Assembly: GCA_964524965.1 (NCBI GenBank)
Contig: CAZGDY010000049.1
Location: forward strand, 1 to 11,967
Length of the DNA stretch: 11,967 bases
Source: Kmv34 sp964524965
GTDB lineage: Bacteria; Aerophobota; Aerophobia; Aerophobales; B3-G15
Direction: 5' to 3'
Positions 1 through 7,498 of the stretch are shown here, piece by piece. Numbering within the stretch: the stretch's first letter is position 1; the number at the start of each line of letters is the position of its first letter. A program made the translations under genes and the position numbers. The notes beneath the pieces were generated by a model that had not been told where the DNA came from, did not search any database, and saw only the letters and a program-made list of their open reading frames with translations.

Positions 1-394
1 TTCCCCATCCTACTTCATTGGATACAACAATGGTAGCCCGGTTAAGTTTTTTAGCTTTATCGGCTATAGCTTTAATCTGAGTTAATATTTCTTTTTCACT
101 TTTTTTTTCTAAAAGAAGATTAGAGATTAAAAGAGTAAGACAATCAAGTATGATTACTTTTTGAGGTGAGTTAATTTTAGAAAGTACAGCACTTACATCT
201 TTTTGTTCTTCAATGGTTTGCCAGTGAGAAGGGCGGGATTTTTGGTGCAAGTTAATTCTTTTTTCCATTTCAGGATCTGAGAAAGGTGCTGTAGCGATAA
301 ATGTTACCTGAGAAGAAAAATTGGAGGCAAGCTCTACCGCAAACTTACTTTTACCACTTCTTACTCCTCCAGTGATGAAGATAAGCTTAGCCAT
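1..394 (-). CDS. cobU: Adenosylcobinamide kinase / adenosylcobinamide-phosphate guanylyltransferase, 3' end cut by window
   Basis: This is the bifunctional cytoplasmic enzyme of cobalamin salvage and late synthesis. It phosphorylates adenosylcobinamide and then transfers GMP to it, giving AdoCbi-GDP. I translated the first 131 residues; the family is usually about 170-185, so roughly a quarter is missing beyond base 1. Visible motifs are the P-loop GGVRSGKS at residues 9-16, an FIATAP strand at 32-37, R45 and H50 followed by RPSHW (the stretch that carries the guanylylated histidine in CobU), DCLTLL at 85-90, and VSNEVGWG at 124-131. The ATG at 392-394 lies 7 bases after the mnmE stop, so it is read from the yidD-yidC-mnmE transcript. 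Only A-rich sequence precedes it, so its ribosome binding site is weak. No other cobalamin gene is in the window. The identity is secure. Confidence 0.93.
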   Translation of the reverse strand, partial: MAKLIFITGGVRSGKSKFAVELASNFSSQVTFIATAPFSDPEMEKRINLHQKSRPSHWQTIEEQKDVSAVLSKINSPQKVIILDCLTLLISNLLLEKKSEKEILTQIKAIADKAKKLNRATIVVSNEVGWG

Positions 395-401
395 TTTCTT
401 T

Positions 402-1784
402 TTATTTACCAACACAAAAATTAGAAAAGATGCGGTCTAAGACTTCCTCTCCCAATTTTTGTCCGGTTATTTCATTTAGATGTTCAATACCATCTCTTAT
501 TTCTAGAGCTATTAGCTCTTCCGACAGGTTGTTTTTCAGTCCCTTTTTAGCTTTTAAAAGACACTGCTTCGTTTTTTCAAGACAATTTTTTTGTCTTAAA
601 TTGATCATAAGATCTTGCGAGGTGAAGGTTAATTTTTTTAAAATAAGATTTGCTATTTTTGTCTTCAACTCATCAAGACCGCTGCCTTTAGTTGCCGATA
701 TTTTTAAAGGGATAAGATGAGAAAAGTTTTCTTTTAGTTTCTTTTTGTCAATTTTTTGAGGAAGGTCTATTTTGTTTATTATTAGTAAAGTTTTTTTACC
801 TGCGTTTTTCACGATGGTAAAAATTTCGATGTCTTCTTTTTTTAGAGAAGATGAGCCATCCACCATCAGAAGGATAATATCTGAGATTTGCAATGAATGG
901 TGAGTCCTTTTGGTACTTTCCTCCTGTAGTGGATCTTTTGTTGTTCCCAATCCAGCAGTATCGATGAGGTGGACTGGAAAGCCTTTCATATTTAAAGTTT
1001 CTTCAATGGTGTCTCTGGTAGTTCCAGGAATAGGGCTCACGATAGCCCTTTCTCTTTCAAGTAGCGTATTCAGCAGGCTTGATTTTCCCACATTGGTTTT
1101 TCCTATAATTGCAGTTTTAATTCCCTCACGATAAATTTGGCTATTTTCTGCTTTTTCCAGCAAACTCTTGATTTCTTGTATTAGTTCGCCAATGGCTTTT
1201 TCCTTTTTGGAGTTAGTTTCTATCTCTTCTTCTGAGAAATCTATTTCTGCCTCCAAAAAGGAAAGAATGTCAATCATTTTTCCTCTTATCGATAAAATGT
1301 AGTTTAATAGTTTTCCTCTAAGAGTTTTTAGAGCTAATTTAAGGGTTTGTTCGGTTTTAGCCTGCACAATATCAAGCACACTTTCAGCTTGCGATAGGTC
1401 TATCCTTCCATTTAAAAAAGCTCTTTTAGTAAACTCGCCAGGCTCAGCAAGGCGTGCTCCCAACCTTAAACAAATTTCCAGAGTTTTTCGCAGGGAAGCA
1501 ATTCCTCCGTGACAATTTATTTCGGCTATATCTTCACAAGTATAAGTTCGGGGAGCTTTCATTAAGCTTAAAATGACCTGGTCAACAGGCTCTTTTGTTT
1601 TGGGGTCAATTATCCAACCGTAATACATTTTAAAGGAAGAGCTCCAGGATACCTTATTGCTGGCGGAGGGGGAAAATACCTTTTTAGTTAGAGAAAAGGC
1701 CTTGCTTCCACTCATCCTGACAATTCCAATCCCTGATTGTCCTACAGGGGTAGAAATGGCAGCTATGGTATCTTTTGGTGTCAT
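402..1784 (-). CDS. mnmE: tRNA uridine-5-carboxymethylaminomethyl modification GTPase MnmE (TrmE)
   Basis: MnmE acts with MnmG to place the (carboxymethyl)aminomethyl group on wobble uridine 34 of certain tRNAs. Its length of 460 residues is normal. The N-terminal folate-binding domain begins with DTIAAISTPVGQSGIGIVR and includes the CHGG segment (91-94) and the GEFTKRAFLNGR segment (116-127). A helical domain is split around an inserted Ras-like G domain. The G domain carries G1 GKTNVGKS (228-235), G2 GTTRD (254-258), G3 DTAG (275-278), G4 NKID (337-340) and a G5-like SATKG (363-367). The C terminus ends in FCVGK, with the cysteine (C457) typical of the family. The ATG overlaps the yidC stop as ATGA, which implies translational coupling. 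In G1 the usual proline before NVGKS is threonine, a mild change. MnmG is not in the window. Confidence 0.98.
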   Translation of the reverse strand: MTPKDTIAAISTPVGQSGIGIVRMSGSKAFSLTKKVFSPSASNKVSWSSSFKMYYGWIIDPKTKEPVDQVILSLMKAPRTYTCEDIAEINCHGGIASLRKTLEICLRLGARLAEPGEFTKRAFLNGRIDLSQAESVLDIVQAKTEQTLKLALKTLRGKLLNYILSIRGKMIDILSFLEAEIDFSEEEIETNSKKEKAIGELIQEIKSLLEKAENSQIYREGIKTAIIGKTNVGKSSLLNTLLERERAIVSPIPGTTRDTIEETLNMKGFPVHLIDTAGLGTTKDPLQEESTKRTHHSLQISDIILLMVDGSSSLKKEDIEIFTIVKNAGKKTLLIINKIDLPQKIDKKKLKENFSHLIPLKISATKGSGLDELKTKIANLILKKLTFTSQDLMINLRQKNCLEKTKQCLLKAKKGLKNNLSEELIALEIRDGIEHLNEITGQKLGEEVLDRIFSNFCVGK

Positions 1785-3304
1785 TTTTTAGGTTTTATTT
1801 GAAGGCCACGAGTTCTTCTGCTTATAAAAAGTTGTTGAGTTATGGAAATCAAAGTAGAGGTGAGCCAGTAAAGCATAACTCCAGAGGGAAGTGACCATAG
1901 GATGACGATGAGGAACAAAGGAAAAAATTGCATCATTTTTGCGATGCCTTCCTGTTCTTTACTTGTCTGTAACCTCTGAGATATTCTTTGTTGAAGGAAC
2001 ATAAGTCCACCCAGAGCTAACAATAGCGGAATATTAGGGTTACCCAGGTTTGCAATCCAGAGGAAGGATGGGTTTTCAGCGAATGGGAAGCCGAGTAAGG
2101 CTCTGTAAAGAATAAAAATTATAGGAAGCTGGAAAACCATGGGTAAACATCCGGATAAAGGATTGATTTTGTTTTCACGATACATTTTCATCATTTCAGC
2201 TTGCAATTTTTTGGGGTCACTTTTAAATTCTTTCTGTATTTTTTTAAGCTGGGGTTGGACTAACTGCATTTTATGCATAGATTCGAATTGCTTAAAAGTG
2301 AGAGGAGAAAGCGCTCCATATATAAGCAGAGTGAGAAGAATGATAGCTACTCCATAATTATGGGTGAAGCTATAGAAGAAAATAAGAAGTTTGATGATTC
2401 CGATTGAAAGGTATCCCCAAATTCCTATATTTAAGGCATCGAGTAAATGAGGGTCCTCTCCTGTGCTATCTTTTATAAAGTTATCAACTAGTCTCAAATA
2501 GGAATAATTTTGAGGACCGGCGTAAATCACCCAGTTTGTTCTTTGTTTTGTGGTAGTAAATCCCCAGTAATTCCAGGAGTCGACATTAAAAAGTCCTTTA
2601 TCAACTCGACTTAGGGGAATTAAGCTAATTAAGAAATCTTTTTTATCACGAATTCCCAGCCATTTTACCCTATCGCTATACTCGGGCTGAATTCCTTCAT
2701 TTTTTTCTTCATAAAGCTGATATTCCCAAAAGGCAAGTCTTTCTATGGGGTTAGTTCTATCTACAATTTCGGTTGGACAAAGCAGGTAGCATTGAAGATT
2801 TGTCGGATAATCTAAAGAGAGGTTGTAAAAGATATGATAACCTTGTTCGGGTAACTCAATGGTTTCAATTACGGTGAGTTCTCTTTCTCTGTTTTCCCAA
2901 AAAAATACAACCCTTTTATCATCTTTTTCCCTGATTTCAAAATTAGCATTAGAAAAATCAATGATTTCATCATCGGCTAGTTTTAGATAAAATCTTATAG
3001 CTTTACCTTCCTCGCCTATTATGTTAGTCTTTTTTTCTTTAAGATACCAGGAAGTTATTTTTCCTCCCGCAGTGTTTATAGTTAAAATCATGTTGTCATT
3101 TTCTAATGTGATTGGTTCACCTTGTGCAACAAGAGGTTTTTCCCCTGTGGGTTCTAACGTTATCATTGATTCTTCGACTTGTTCGCTTACTCGAGGGGTT
3201 TCGACAACCTCTTGTTCCGTCTCGAATCTAGGCATGAGAAAAACATTGTAGATAACAATAATCACTACCGAAAGAGCAATAGCCAAAATGATATTTTTTT
3301 GCAT
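1781..3304 (-). CDS. yidC: Membrane protein insertase YidC, diderm type with periplasmic domain
   Basis: YidC inserts and folds inner-membrane proteins, alone or with SecYEG. The protein has 507 residues. The first membrane helix is at about 4-24. A large beta-rich periplasmic domain covers about 55-280, which is the form found in bacteria with an outer membrane. The conserved insertase core follows, with five membrane segments between about 295 and 495. The core includes SPLTFKQFESM (333-343), the cytoplasmic helical hairpin (about 345-380), NPLSGCLPMVFQLPIF-like sequence from 381, and LPSGVMLYW (472-480). The C terminus is short and basic. Where Escherichia coli YidC has the groove arginine R366 (R-G-I-M-Y-P-L-T), this protein has tyrosine at 329. 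The gene lies 16 bases after yidD and overlaps mnmE by four bases. Identity is very secure; the effect of Y329 is unknown. Confidence 0.98.
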   Translation of the reverse strand: MQKNIILAIALSVVIIVIYNVFLMPRFETEQEVVETPRVSEQVEESMITLEPTGEKPLVAQGEPITLENDNMILTINTAGGKITSWYLKEKKTNIIGEEGKAIRFYLKLADDEIIDFSNANFEIREKDDKRVVFFWENRERELTVIETIELPEQGYHIFYNLSLDYPTNLQCYLLCPTEIVDRTNPIERLAFWEYQLYEEKNEGIQPEYSDRVKWLGIRDKKDFLISLIPLSRVDKGLFNVDSWNYWGFTTTKQRTNWVIYAGPQNYSYLRLVDNFIKDSTGEDPHLLDALNIGIWGYLSIGIIKLLIFFYSFTHNYGVAIILLTLLIYGALSPLTFKQFESMHKMQLVQPQLKKIQKEFKSDPKKLQAEMMKMYRENKINPLSGCLPMVFQLPIIFILYRALLGFPFAENPSFLWIANLGNPNIPLLLALGGLMFLQQRISQRLQTSKEQEGIAKMMQFFPLFLIVILWSLPSGVMLYWLTSTLISITQQLFISRRTRGLQIKPKK

Positions 3305-3320
3305 AATTTTTATACCCCTT

Positions 3321-3533
3321 TTATTTTAAAGGATCATATCCTCCGTGATTGAAAGGATGACATTTAGATATTCTTTTCATCCCTAAAAAAATCCCTCTTT
3401 TTACTCCATATTTATCTACTGCCTCGAGTGCATATTGAGAACAGGTAGGATAAAACCTACAGGTAGATGGGAGCCAGGGAGAGATTAAAATTTGATATAA
3501 TAAAATAAACCTTTTAACAATTTTTTCGCCCAT
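3321..3533 (-). CDS. yidD: Membrane protein insertion efficiency factor YidD
   Basis: YidD is a small amphipathic, membrane-associated protein that helps YidC-dependent insertion. The 70 residues match the usual length. They show the family pattern: an N-terminal amphipathic segment ([19 protein letters not shown]), then the cysteine motif with C25, Y28 and C31 in [15 protein letters not shown], then [25 protein letters not shown] with C58 and the conserved HPF and GGYDP elements. The ATG is at 3531-3533 with an AGAAGG Shine-Dalgarno just upstream (3539-3544). It is the first gene of the yidD-yidC-mnmE-cobU run. In many bacteria rpmH and rnpA sit immediately upstream, but here the next gene upstream is divergent. 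Confidence 0.97.
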   Translation of the reverse strand: MGEKIVKRFILLYQILISPWLPSTCRFYPTCSQYALEAVDKYGVKRGIFLGMKRISKCHPFNHGGYDPLK

Positions 3534-3559
3534 TAGCCTTCTTTTTGAATTTTCCTTAA

Positions 3560-3587
3560 ATTATCTTATTTTTTTCGCTATTGTCAA
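3560..3587 (-). promoter_or_regulatory. Sigma70-type promoter of the yidD-yidC-mnmE-cobU operon
   Basis: On the minus strand there is a perfect TTGACA -35 box (3587-3582) and a GATAAT -10 box (3565-3560), separated by 16 bases. Transcription would begin near 3553, leaving a leader of about 20 nucleotides that contains the yidD ribosome binding site. No terminator or other gene intervenes. Confidence 0.72.
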
Positions 3588-3604
3588 CCCAAAGTACTTA
3601 TAAC

Positions 3605-3633
3605 TTGCAGGAGTTATATTTTTGTGATAAAAT
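3605..3633 (+). promoter_or_regulatory. Possible extended -10 promoter of the DUF4416-iorB pair
   Basis: TTGCAG (3605-3610) is a poor -35. It is followed at 17 bases by TAAAAT (3628-3633), a good -10 preceded by TGA, which makes an extended -10. The start site would fall close to 3640, which is the first base of the GTG codon, so the mRNA would be nearly leaderless. The region is AT-rich and chance similarity is possible. Confidence 0.35.
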
Positions 3634-3639
3634 AATTTC

Positions 3640-4197
3640 GTGGGTAAAATCAGACATCACAAACCGGTTAAACTGATAGCTGGGCTGATTTTTTCTCAAA
3701 ATGAGTTTTTTATTAAAGCAAAAAATGAGCTTATTATCCGCTATGGAGAGGTTGATTTTGAAAGTAATTCCTTTCCTTTCAAATACACCGATTATTATCA
3801 AGCAGAGATGGGGGAAATTCTTTGGAAAAAGTTTATTAGTTTTAAGCTACTTATTAATCCAGAGAAGATTGTCTCAATAAAACTTTTTACCAACAAATTA
3901 GAGAAAAAGTTCTTCTTTCCCAATTCTTTACGAAGAAGAGTGAATATAGATCCAGGATATTTAGTCTTATCTAAGCTAGTCTTAGTTACAACAAAAAATT
4001 TTATTCACAGGGTTTATCTGGATAAAGAAATATACGCTGAGATTACTTTAAAATATTCCAAAGGCAAAGGTTTTCAACCCGAGGAGTGGACTTATCCTGA
4101 CTATAAAAGCAGGGAATATCTGGATGTATTTGACTTTGTGAGGAGTATATATCAAAGGCAACTTGAAGAACTTGAAGGGTTAAAAGGGGAAAAGTGA
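3640..4197 (+). CDS. DUF4416 family protein of unknown function
   Basis: I recognise the 185-residue protein as DUF4416, a bacterial family without an established biochemical role. The N terminus HKPVKLIAGLIFS is family-like. The conserved clusters are FPFKYTDYY (45-53) with EMG (56-58), RRRVNIDPGYL (98-108), TTKN (117-120) with HR (123-124), and WTYPDY (150-155). Rich in aromatic and charged residues, it has no signal peptide or membrane helix, so it is probably cytoplasmic. The start is GTG at 3640; an in-frame stop lies four codons upstream (3628-3630), so the reading frame cannot extend much further. No Shine-Dalgarno lies at normal distance. The stop TGA overlaps the GTG start of iorB by four bases, which suggests a functional tie to 2-oxoacid metabolism. 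I do not assign a function. Confidence 0.85.
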   Translation: MGKIRHHKPVKLIAGLIFSQNEFFIKAKNELIIRYGEVDFESNSFPFKYTDYYQAEMGEILWKKFISFKLLINPEKIVSIKLFTNKLEKKFFFPNSLRRRVNIDPGYLVLSKLVLVTTKNFIHRVYLDKEIYAEITLKYSKGKGFQPEEWTYPDYKSREYLDVFDFVRSIYQRQLEELEGLKGEK

Positions 4198-4790
4198 AAC
4201 AAAAAATTTGTAATGTTGTGATTGTTGGAGTTGGGGGACAGGGTATTTTGTTAATCTCAGATATTTTAGCTAAAGTTGCTCTTGAAGAAGGTTATGATGT
4301 TAAAAAATCTGAGGTTCATGGAATGGCTCAAAGAGGCGGGAGTGTAATCTCTGAGGTTAGGTTTGGCCAAAAGATTTACTCTCCTTTAGTTAAAAGGGGT
4401 CAGGCTGATTTTTTACTTGCTCTGGAAAAACTGGAGGCTTTGAGATTTCTTGACTATTTAAAAAAAGAAAAAGTTTTAATTGTTAACAATTTAAAAGTAG
4501 CTCCTCTGGGAGTTAATATCGGTAAAGAGAAGTACCCTCCTGATATATTCTCTCATCTTCGAAAAAAAACATCCCAAGTTATTAAAGTTGATGGGTTGAA
4601 GATAGCAAAAGATGCGGGAAATCCCAAGACGATGAATATTGTAGTTTTGGGGAGTTTGTCTTTTTTTCTACCTTTTCCTATTTCCAGTTGGGAAAAAGTA
4701 ATAAAAAAGAGAGTACCTTTGCCCACTGTTCCCTCCAACCTTAAAGCTTTTGAGTTGGGTAGAAACTGTGCTGCTCTTAGTGGAGAGTGA
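4194..4790 (+). CDS. iorB: Indolepyruvate:ferredoxin oxidoreductase beta subunit (IorB-like; 2-oxoacid oxidoreductase gamma domain)
   Basis: IorB is the small subunit of the enzyme that oxidatively decarboxylates aryl pyruvates from aromatic amino acid breakdown to acyl-CoA, reducing ferredoxin. It belongs to the pyruvate/ketoisovalerate oxidoreductase gamma-domain family. At 198 residues the length is typical. Visible motifs are the glycine-rich loop GVGGQG (12-17), SEVHGMAQRGGSV (39-51), the middle segment ADFLLALEKLEALR (71-84), and AGNPKTMNIVVLGSLS (141-156), all characteristic of IorB. The start is GTG at 4194, translationally coupled to the DUF4416 gene. The catalytic alpha subunit IorA, which binds thiamine diphosphate and Fe-S clusters and is usually adjacent, is absent from the window. 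A related gamma subunit of another 2-oxoacid ferredoxin oxidoreductase is the main alternative. Confidence 0.88.
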   Translation: MKQKICNVVIVGVGGQGILLISDILAKVALEEGYDVKKSEVHGMAQRGGSVISEVRFGQKIYSPLVKRGQADFLLALEKLEALRFLDYLKKEKVLIVNNLKVAPLGVNIGKEKYPPDIFSHLRKKTSQVIKVDGLKIAKDAGNPKTMNIVVLGSLSFFLPFPISSWEKVIKKRVPLPTVPSNLKAFELGRNCAALSGE

Positions 4791-4809
4791 AGACTTTAAT
4801 ATTTTTCTT

Positions 4810-4831
4810 GAAATTGAATAATTGCAATTTC
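4810..4831. other. Short hairpin-forming inverted repeat after iorB
   Basis: GAAATTG (4810-4816) and CAATTTC (4825-4831) are exact reverse complements around an 8-base loop. The stem is AT-rich and is not followed by a T tract, so a normal intrinsic terminator is not supported. It sits 20 bases after the iorB stop and 10 bases before the -35 box of the uvrB promoter, so it could be a weak terminator or an upstream element. Confidence 0.3.
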
Positions 4832-4840
4832 CCACCATCC

Positions 4841-4869
4841 TTGACGGTACCTTATAAATGGAATATACT
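4841..4869 (+). promoter_or_regulatory. Strong sigma70-type promoter of uvrB (uvrB-atpK-atpE)
   Basis: TTGACG (-35, 4841-4846) and TATACT (-10, 4864-4869) are separated by the optimal 17 bases, and each has one mismatch to consensus. Transcription would start near 4876, giving a leader of roughly 50 nucleotides. I see neither the CTG-N10-CAG nor the GAAC-N4-GTTC form of LexA box nearby, so SOS control is not supported. Confidence 0.75.
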
Positions 4870-4928
4870 AACACTTTATTGAAGTAAATTTTTCTGAAAG
4901 TTAATTATATTTTAGGAATTTAGTTTGG

Positions 4929-6920
4929 ATGAAGAAGCTAAAGTTTAAATTAATGACTCATTTGGAACCGCAGGGCGATCAACCTCAAGCTATTGAGAAA
5001 CTAACTGAGGGCATTTTAAAAGGTTACCGAGAGCAAACTCTGATGGGAGTTACTGGCTCAGGGAAAACTTTTACTATGGCCAATGTGATTCAAAATCTTC
5101 AAAAACCTGCTTTAGTAATTTCTCACAATAAAACTTTAGCGGCCCAACTTTTTAGCGAATTTTCCTCTCTTTTTCCGGATAACAGGGTAGAGTATTTTGT
5201 TTCTTATTATGATTATTATCAACCTGAAGCCTACGTTCCTCAAACTGATACTTATATCGAGAAAGATGCTTCTATAAATGAAAAAATTGATATGCTGCGC
5301 CATTCTGCAACAAGAAGTCTTCTGGAGCGTCCAGACACAATTGTGGTTGCAAGCGTAAGTTGTATTTATGGTTTGGGCAATCCTGCGGATTATCGGGAAA
5401 TGCTTCTTTATCTTAAAGTAGGGGAGGAGGTTCCTCGAGGAGATATCCTCAAAAAATTGGTTCAGGTAAGATACGAGCGAAATGATATTGGTTTTTCTCG
5501 GGGAAAATTCAGAGTGAGAGGAGACCTTATCGAAGTTTATCCGACTTATAAGGAGGAGGCTGTTAGAATTGAATTGTGGGGAGATGAAGTAGAGGGGCTC
5601 TCACTTTTTGATCCTCTATCCGGGAAAACCAGAGAAAAGGTAGAGGAGGTTTATATTTATCCAGCAACTCACTATCTTGCCCCTCCTGATAGAATAACTT
5701 ACGCTCTTGATGCTATCCAAAAAGAGCTAAAACAAAGATTAGAGGAATTGCGCTCCCAAAAAAAATTGTTAGAGGTAGAAAGATTAGAGATGAGGACAAA
5801 GTATGATCTGGAGATGATAAGAGAGGTGGGTTATTGCACCGGAATTGAGAACTATTCTCGTTATTTTGATGGGCGGGCGGTAGGTGAGCGTCCATCTTGT
5901 CTTATAGATTACTTTCCCAAAGATTATCTTATGTTCATTGATGAGTCTCATCAAACTCTTCCTCAACTGCATGCTATGCACGGTGGAGATAAATCCAGGA
6001 AAAATAATTTAGTGAGACATGGGTTTCGTTTGCCTTCGGCTTACGATAATCGTCCTTTAAAATTTTTTGAATTTGAAACTCTCATTAATCAAGTTATTTA
6101 TGCTTCAGCGACTCCTTCTATGTATGAATTTACTAGAAGCTCTCAGGTGGCAGAGCAGCTCATTAGGCCAACGGGGCTTATTGATCCTAAAATTAAAGTA
6201 AAACCAGCTGTCAATCCCATAGATGATCTTCTTGAAGAAATCAAAACAAGAGTTGATAAACATCAAAGAGTTTTGATTACAACTTTAACTAAAAGAATGG
6301 CCGAAGATCTTACTGCTTATTTTGACGATTTAAAGATAAGAGTTCGCTATCTTCACTCTGAAGTAAAGACCCTGGAAAGGTCAAAAATCTTAAGGGAGTT
6401 GCGTAGTGGAGAATTTGATGTACTGGTAGGAATTAACCTCTTAAGAGAAGGGCTTGACTTGCCCGAAGTCTCTCTTATTGCTATTCTTGATGCGGATAAG
6501 GAAGGTTTTCTTCGCTCAGAGACCTCTATTATTCAAACTGCGGGAAGAGCTGCTCGCAATGTAGAGGGAGAAGTTATTCTCTATGCCAAACATTTAACTT
6601 CTTCCATGAAAAAAGCGATGGAGGAAACAGAAAGAAGAAGAAAAATTCAAATTAAGTATAATAAAGAGAATAATATTACCCCTAAAACTATAGAAAAATC
6701 AATTTTAGCTGATATTGAAACTTATACCACTGAAAAATTTGAAAAGTTAGAAGCTGCAGAACAAAGGGCTGAATATGCTCCTTTAGTAGAGGAGATTCCT
6801 GAATTAATAAAGATTTTAAAAAAGAAAATGCAAAAAGAAGCTGAGGCTCTTAATTTTGAATTAGCAGCTAAATATAGAGATGAAATAAAGCAGTTAAAAA
6901 ATTTAAAAATAACCGTATAG
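4929..6920 (+). CDS. uvrB: Excinuclease ABC subunit B (UvrB)
   Basis: UvrB is the damage-verifying helicase-like subunit of nucleotide excision repair. It is loaded by UvrA and recruits UvrC. The length of 663 residues is normal. Motifs in order are Walker A GVTGSGKT (40-47), the DNA-clamping beta-hairpin region [10 protein letters not shown] (93-102), [12 protein letters not shown] (141-152), Walker B DESH (338-341), motif III SATPS (393-397), motif [14 protein letters not shown] (501-513), motif [10 protein letters not shown] (536-543), and a C-terminal UVR coiled-coil domain (about 623-658) that contacts UvrC. The chosen ATG has AGGA 11 bases upstream. An internal ATG at residue 9 is possible but would shorten the usual N terminus. 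It has its own strong promoter and probably continues into atpK 16 bases downstream. uvrA and uvrC are not in the window. Confidence 0.99.
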   Translation: MKKLKFKLMTHLEPQGDQPQAIEKLTEGILKGYREQTLMGVTGSGKTFTMANVIQNLQKPALVISHNKTLAAQLFSEFSSLFPDNRVEYFVSYYDYYQPEAYVPQTDTYIEKDASINEKIDMLRHSATRSLLERPDTIVVASVSCIYGLGNPADYREMLLYLKVGEEVPRGDILKKLVQVRYERNDIGFSRGKFRVRGDLIEVYPTYKEEAVRIELWGDEVEGLSLFDPLSGKTREKVEEVYIYPATHYLAPPDRITYALDAIQKELKQRLEELRSQKKLLEVERLEMRTKYDLEMIREVGYCTGIENYSRYFDGRAVGERPSCLIDYFPKDYLMFIDESHQTLPQLHAMHGGDKSRKNNLVRHGFRLPSAYDNRPLKFFEFETLINQVIYASATPSMYEFTRSSQVAEQLIRPTGLIDPKIKVKPAVNPIDDLLEEIKTRVDKHQRVLITTLTKRMAEDLTAYFDDLKIRVRYLHSEVKTLERSKILRELRSGEFDVLVGINLLREGLDLPEVSLIAILDADKEGFLRSETSIIQTAGRAARNVEGEVILYAKHLTSSMKKAMEETERRRKIQIKYNKENNITPKTIEKSILADIETYTTEKFEKLEAAEQRAEYAPLVEEIPELIKILKKKMQKEAEALNFELAAKYRDEIKQLKNLKITV

Positions 6921-6932
6921 AAGGGAGGAGGG
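6921..6932 (+). promoter_or_regulatory. Strong ribosome binding site of atpK
   Basis: A purine-rich run with two overlapping GGAGG cores (6924-6928 and 6927-6931) ends 4 bases before the atpK ATG at 6937. It directly follows the uvrB stop and is the strongest Shine-Dalgarno in the window, matching the high copy number needed for a rotor-ring subunit. Confidence 0.75.
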
Positions 6933-6936
6933 ATAA

Positions 6937-7410
6937 ATGACAATTGGTCTTGCTTTAGCTTTACTGGGAGCTGGATTAGCAGTAGGATTGGCAGGTGCAG
7001 GCTCCAGCGTAGGTATTGGTTACGCTGGACAGGCTTCTACTGGCGCTATGGCTGAGGATTCGGAGAATTTTGGGAGATATCTCATTCTTACAGCTTTACC
7101 TGGAACGCAGGGGATTTATGGCTTCATTGCAGCTTTTCTTTTAATGATGAAGGTAAATCTTTTAACCGGAGCTCCAGCTTCTTTAAATTTAAGCCAGGGG
7201 CTAGGTTTATTTTTTGCTGCCTTGCCTATTGCTCTTTTGGGGCTTGTTTCAGCTATTCATCAGGGTAAAGTTTGCGCATCGGCTGTAGGACTTACAGTTA
7301 AACGACCGGCCGATTCCATGAAAGCTATGGTTCTGGCAGTTTTTGTTGAGTTTTACGCTGTTTTGGGTCTTCTTATAACTATTTTTCTGCTCAACGGCAT
7401 AAAAATTTAG
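6937..7410 (+). CDS. atpK: V/A-type ATPase subunit K (membrane rotor proteolipid), sodium-binding type
   Basis: Subunit K builds the membrane ring that carries ions through the V/A-type ATPase. The protein has 157 residues and four hydrophobic helices arranged as two hairpins (about 3-30, 48-75, 86-115, 129-153), the tandem-duplicated form. LPGTQGIYGF (54-63), HQGKV (108-112) and VEFYAVLG (137-144) match Enterococcus hirae NtpK. The ligands known there (L61, T64, Q65, Q110, E139) correspond to L54, T57, Q58, Q109 and E138. Only the second hairpin carries the essential carboxylate, as usual for this class. Sodium specificity is inferred from these residues. It is co-oriented with uvrB, and subunit E follows after 88 bases. 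Subunit I, normally just upstream of K, is missing here. Confidence 0.95.
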   Translation: MTIGLALALLGAGLAVGLAGAGSSVGIGYAGQASTGAMAEDSENFGRYLILTALPGTQGIYGFIAAFLLMMKVNLLTGAPASLNLSQGLGLFFAALPIALLGLVSAIHQGKVCASAVGLTVKRPADSMKAMVLAVFVEFYAVLGLLITIFLLNGIKI

Positions 7411-7498
7411 ATTTTGAACTCAAGAGTTAGGTTTTGGAGATAAGATTTTTAACTACCAGACTATAGGGCTATTAGTATCAATAAAAAAGAGGATAAAT

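Noticed and set aside
430..1134. Two plus-strand open frames (430-720 and 910-1134) within mnmE
   Set aside because: mnmE is intact on the minus strand with every G-domain motif, and neither frame has recognisable features.
3598..3801. Minus-strand open frame of 67 codons opposite the DUF4416 start
   Set aside because: It lies over a well-supported gene and the divergent promoter region, shows no family features, and reads as a shadow of the plus-strand gene.
4810..4831. Intrinsic terminator after iorB
   Set aside because: The stem is only seven AT-rich pairs and is followed by a C-rich stretch, not a T run, so I list it only as a hairpin.
4791..4928. Possible SOS (LexA) control of uvrB
   Set aside because: Neither the CTG-N10-CAG nor the GAAC-N4-GTTC type of box is visible around the promoter.
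7411..7498. Small gene or RNA in the 88-base gap between atpK and atpE
   Set aside because: Only short palindromes with two-base centres (such as AACTCAAGAGTT and ATAGGGCTAT) are present. They cannot form stable hairpins and no open frame with a ribosome binding site exists.
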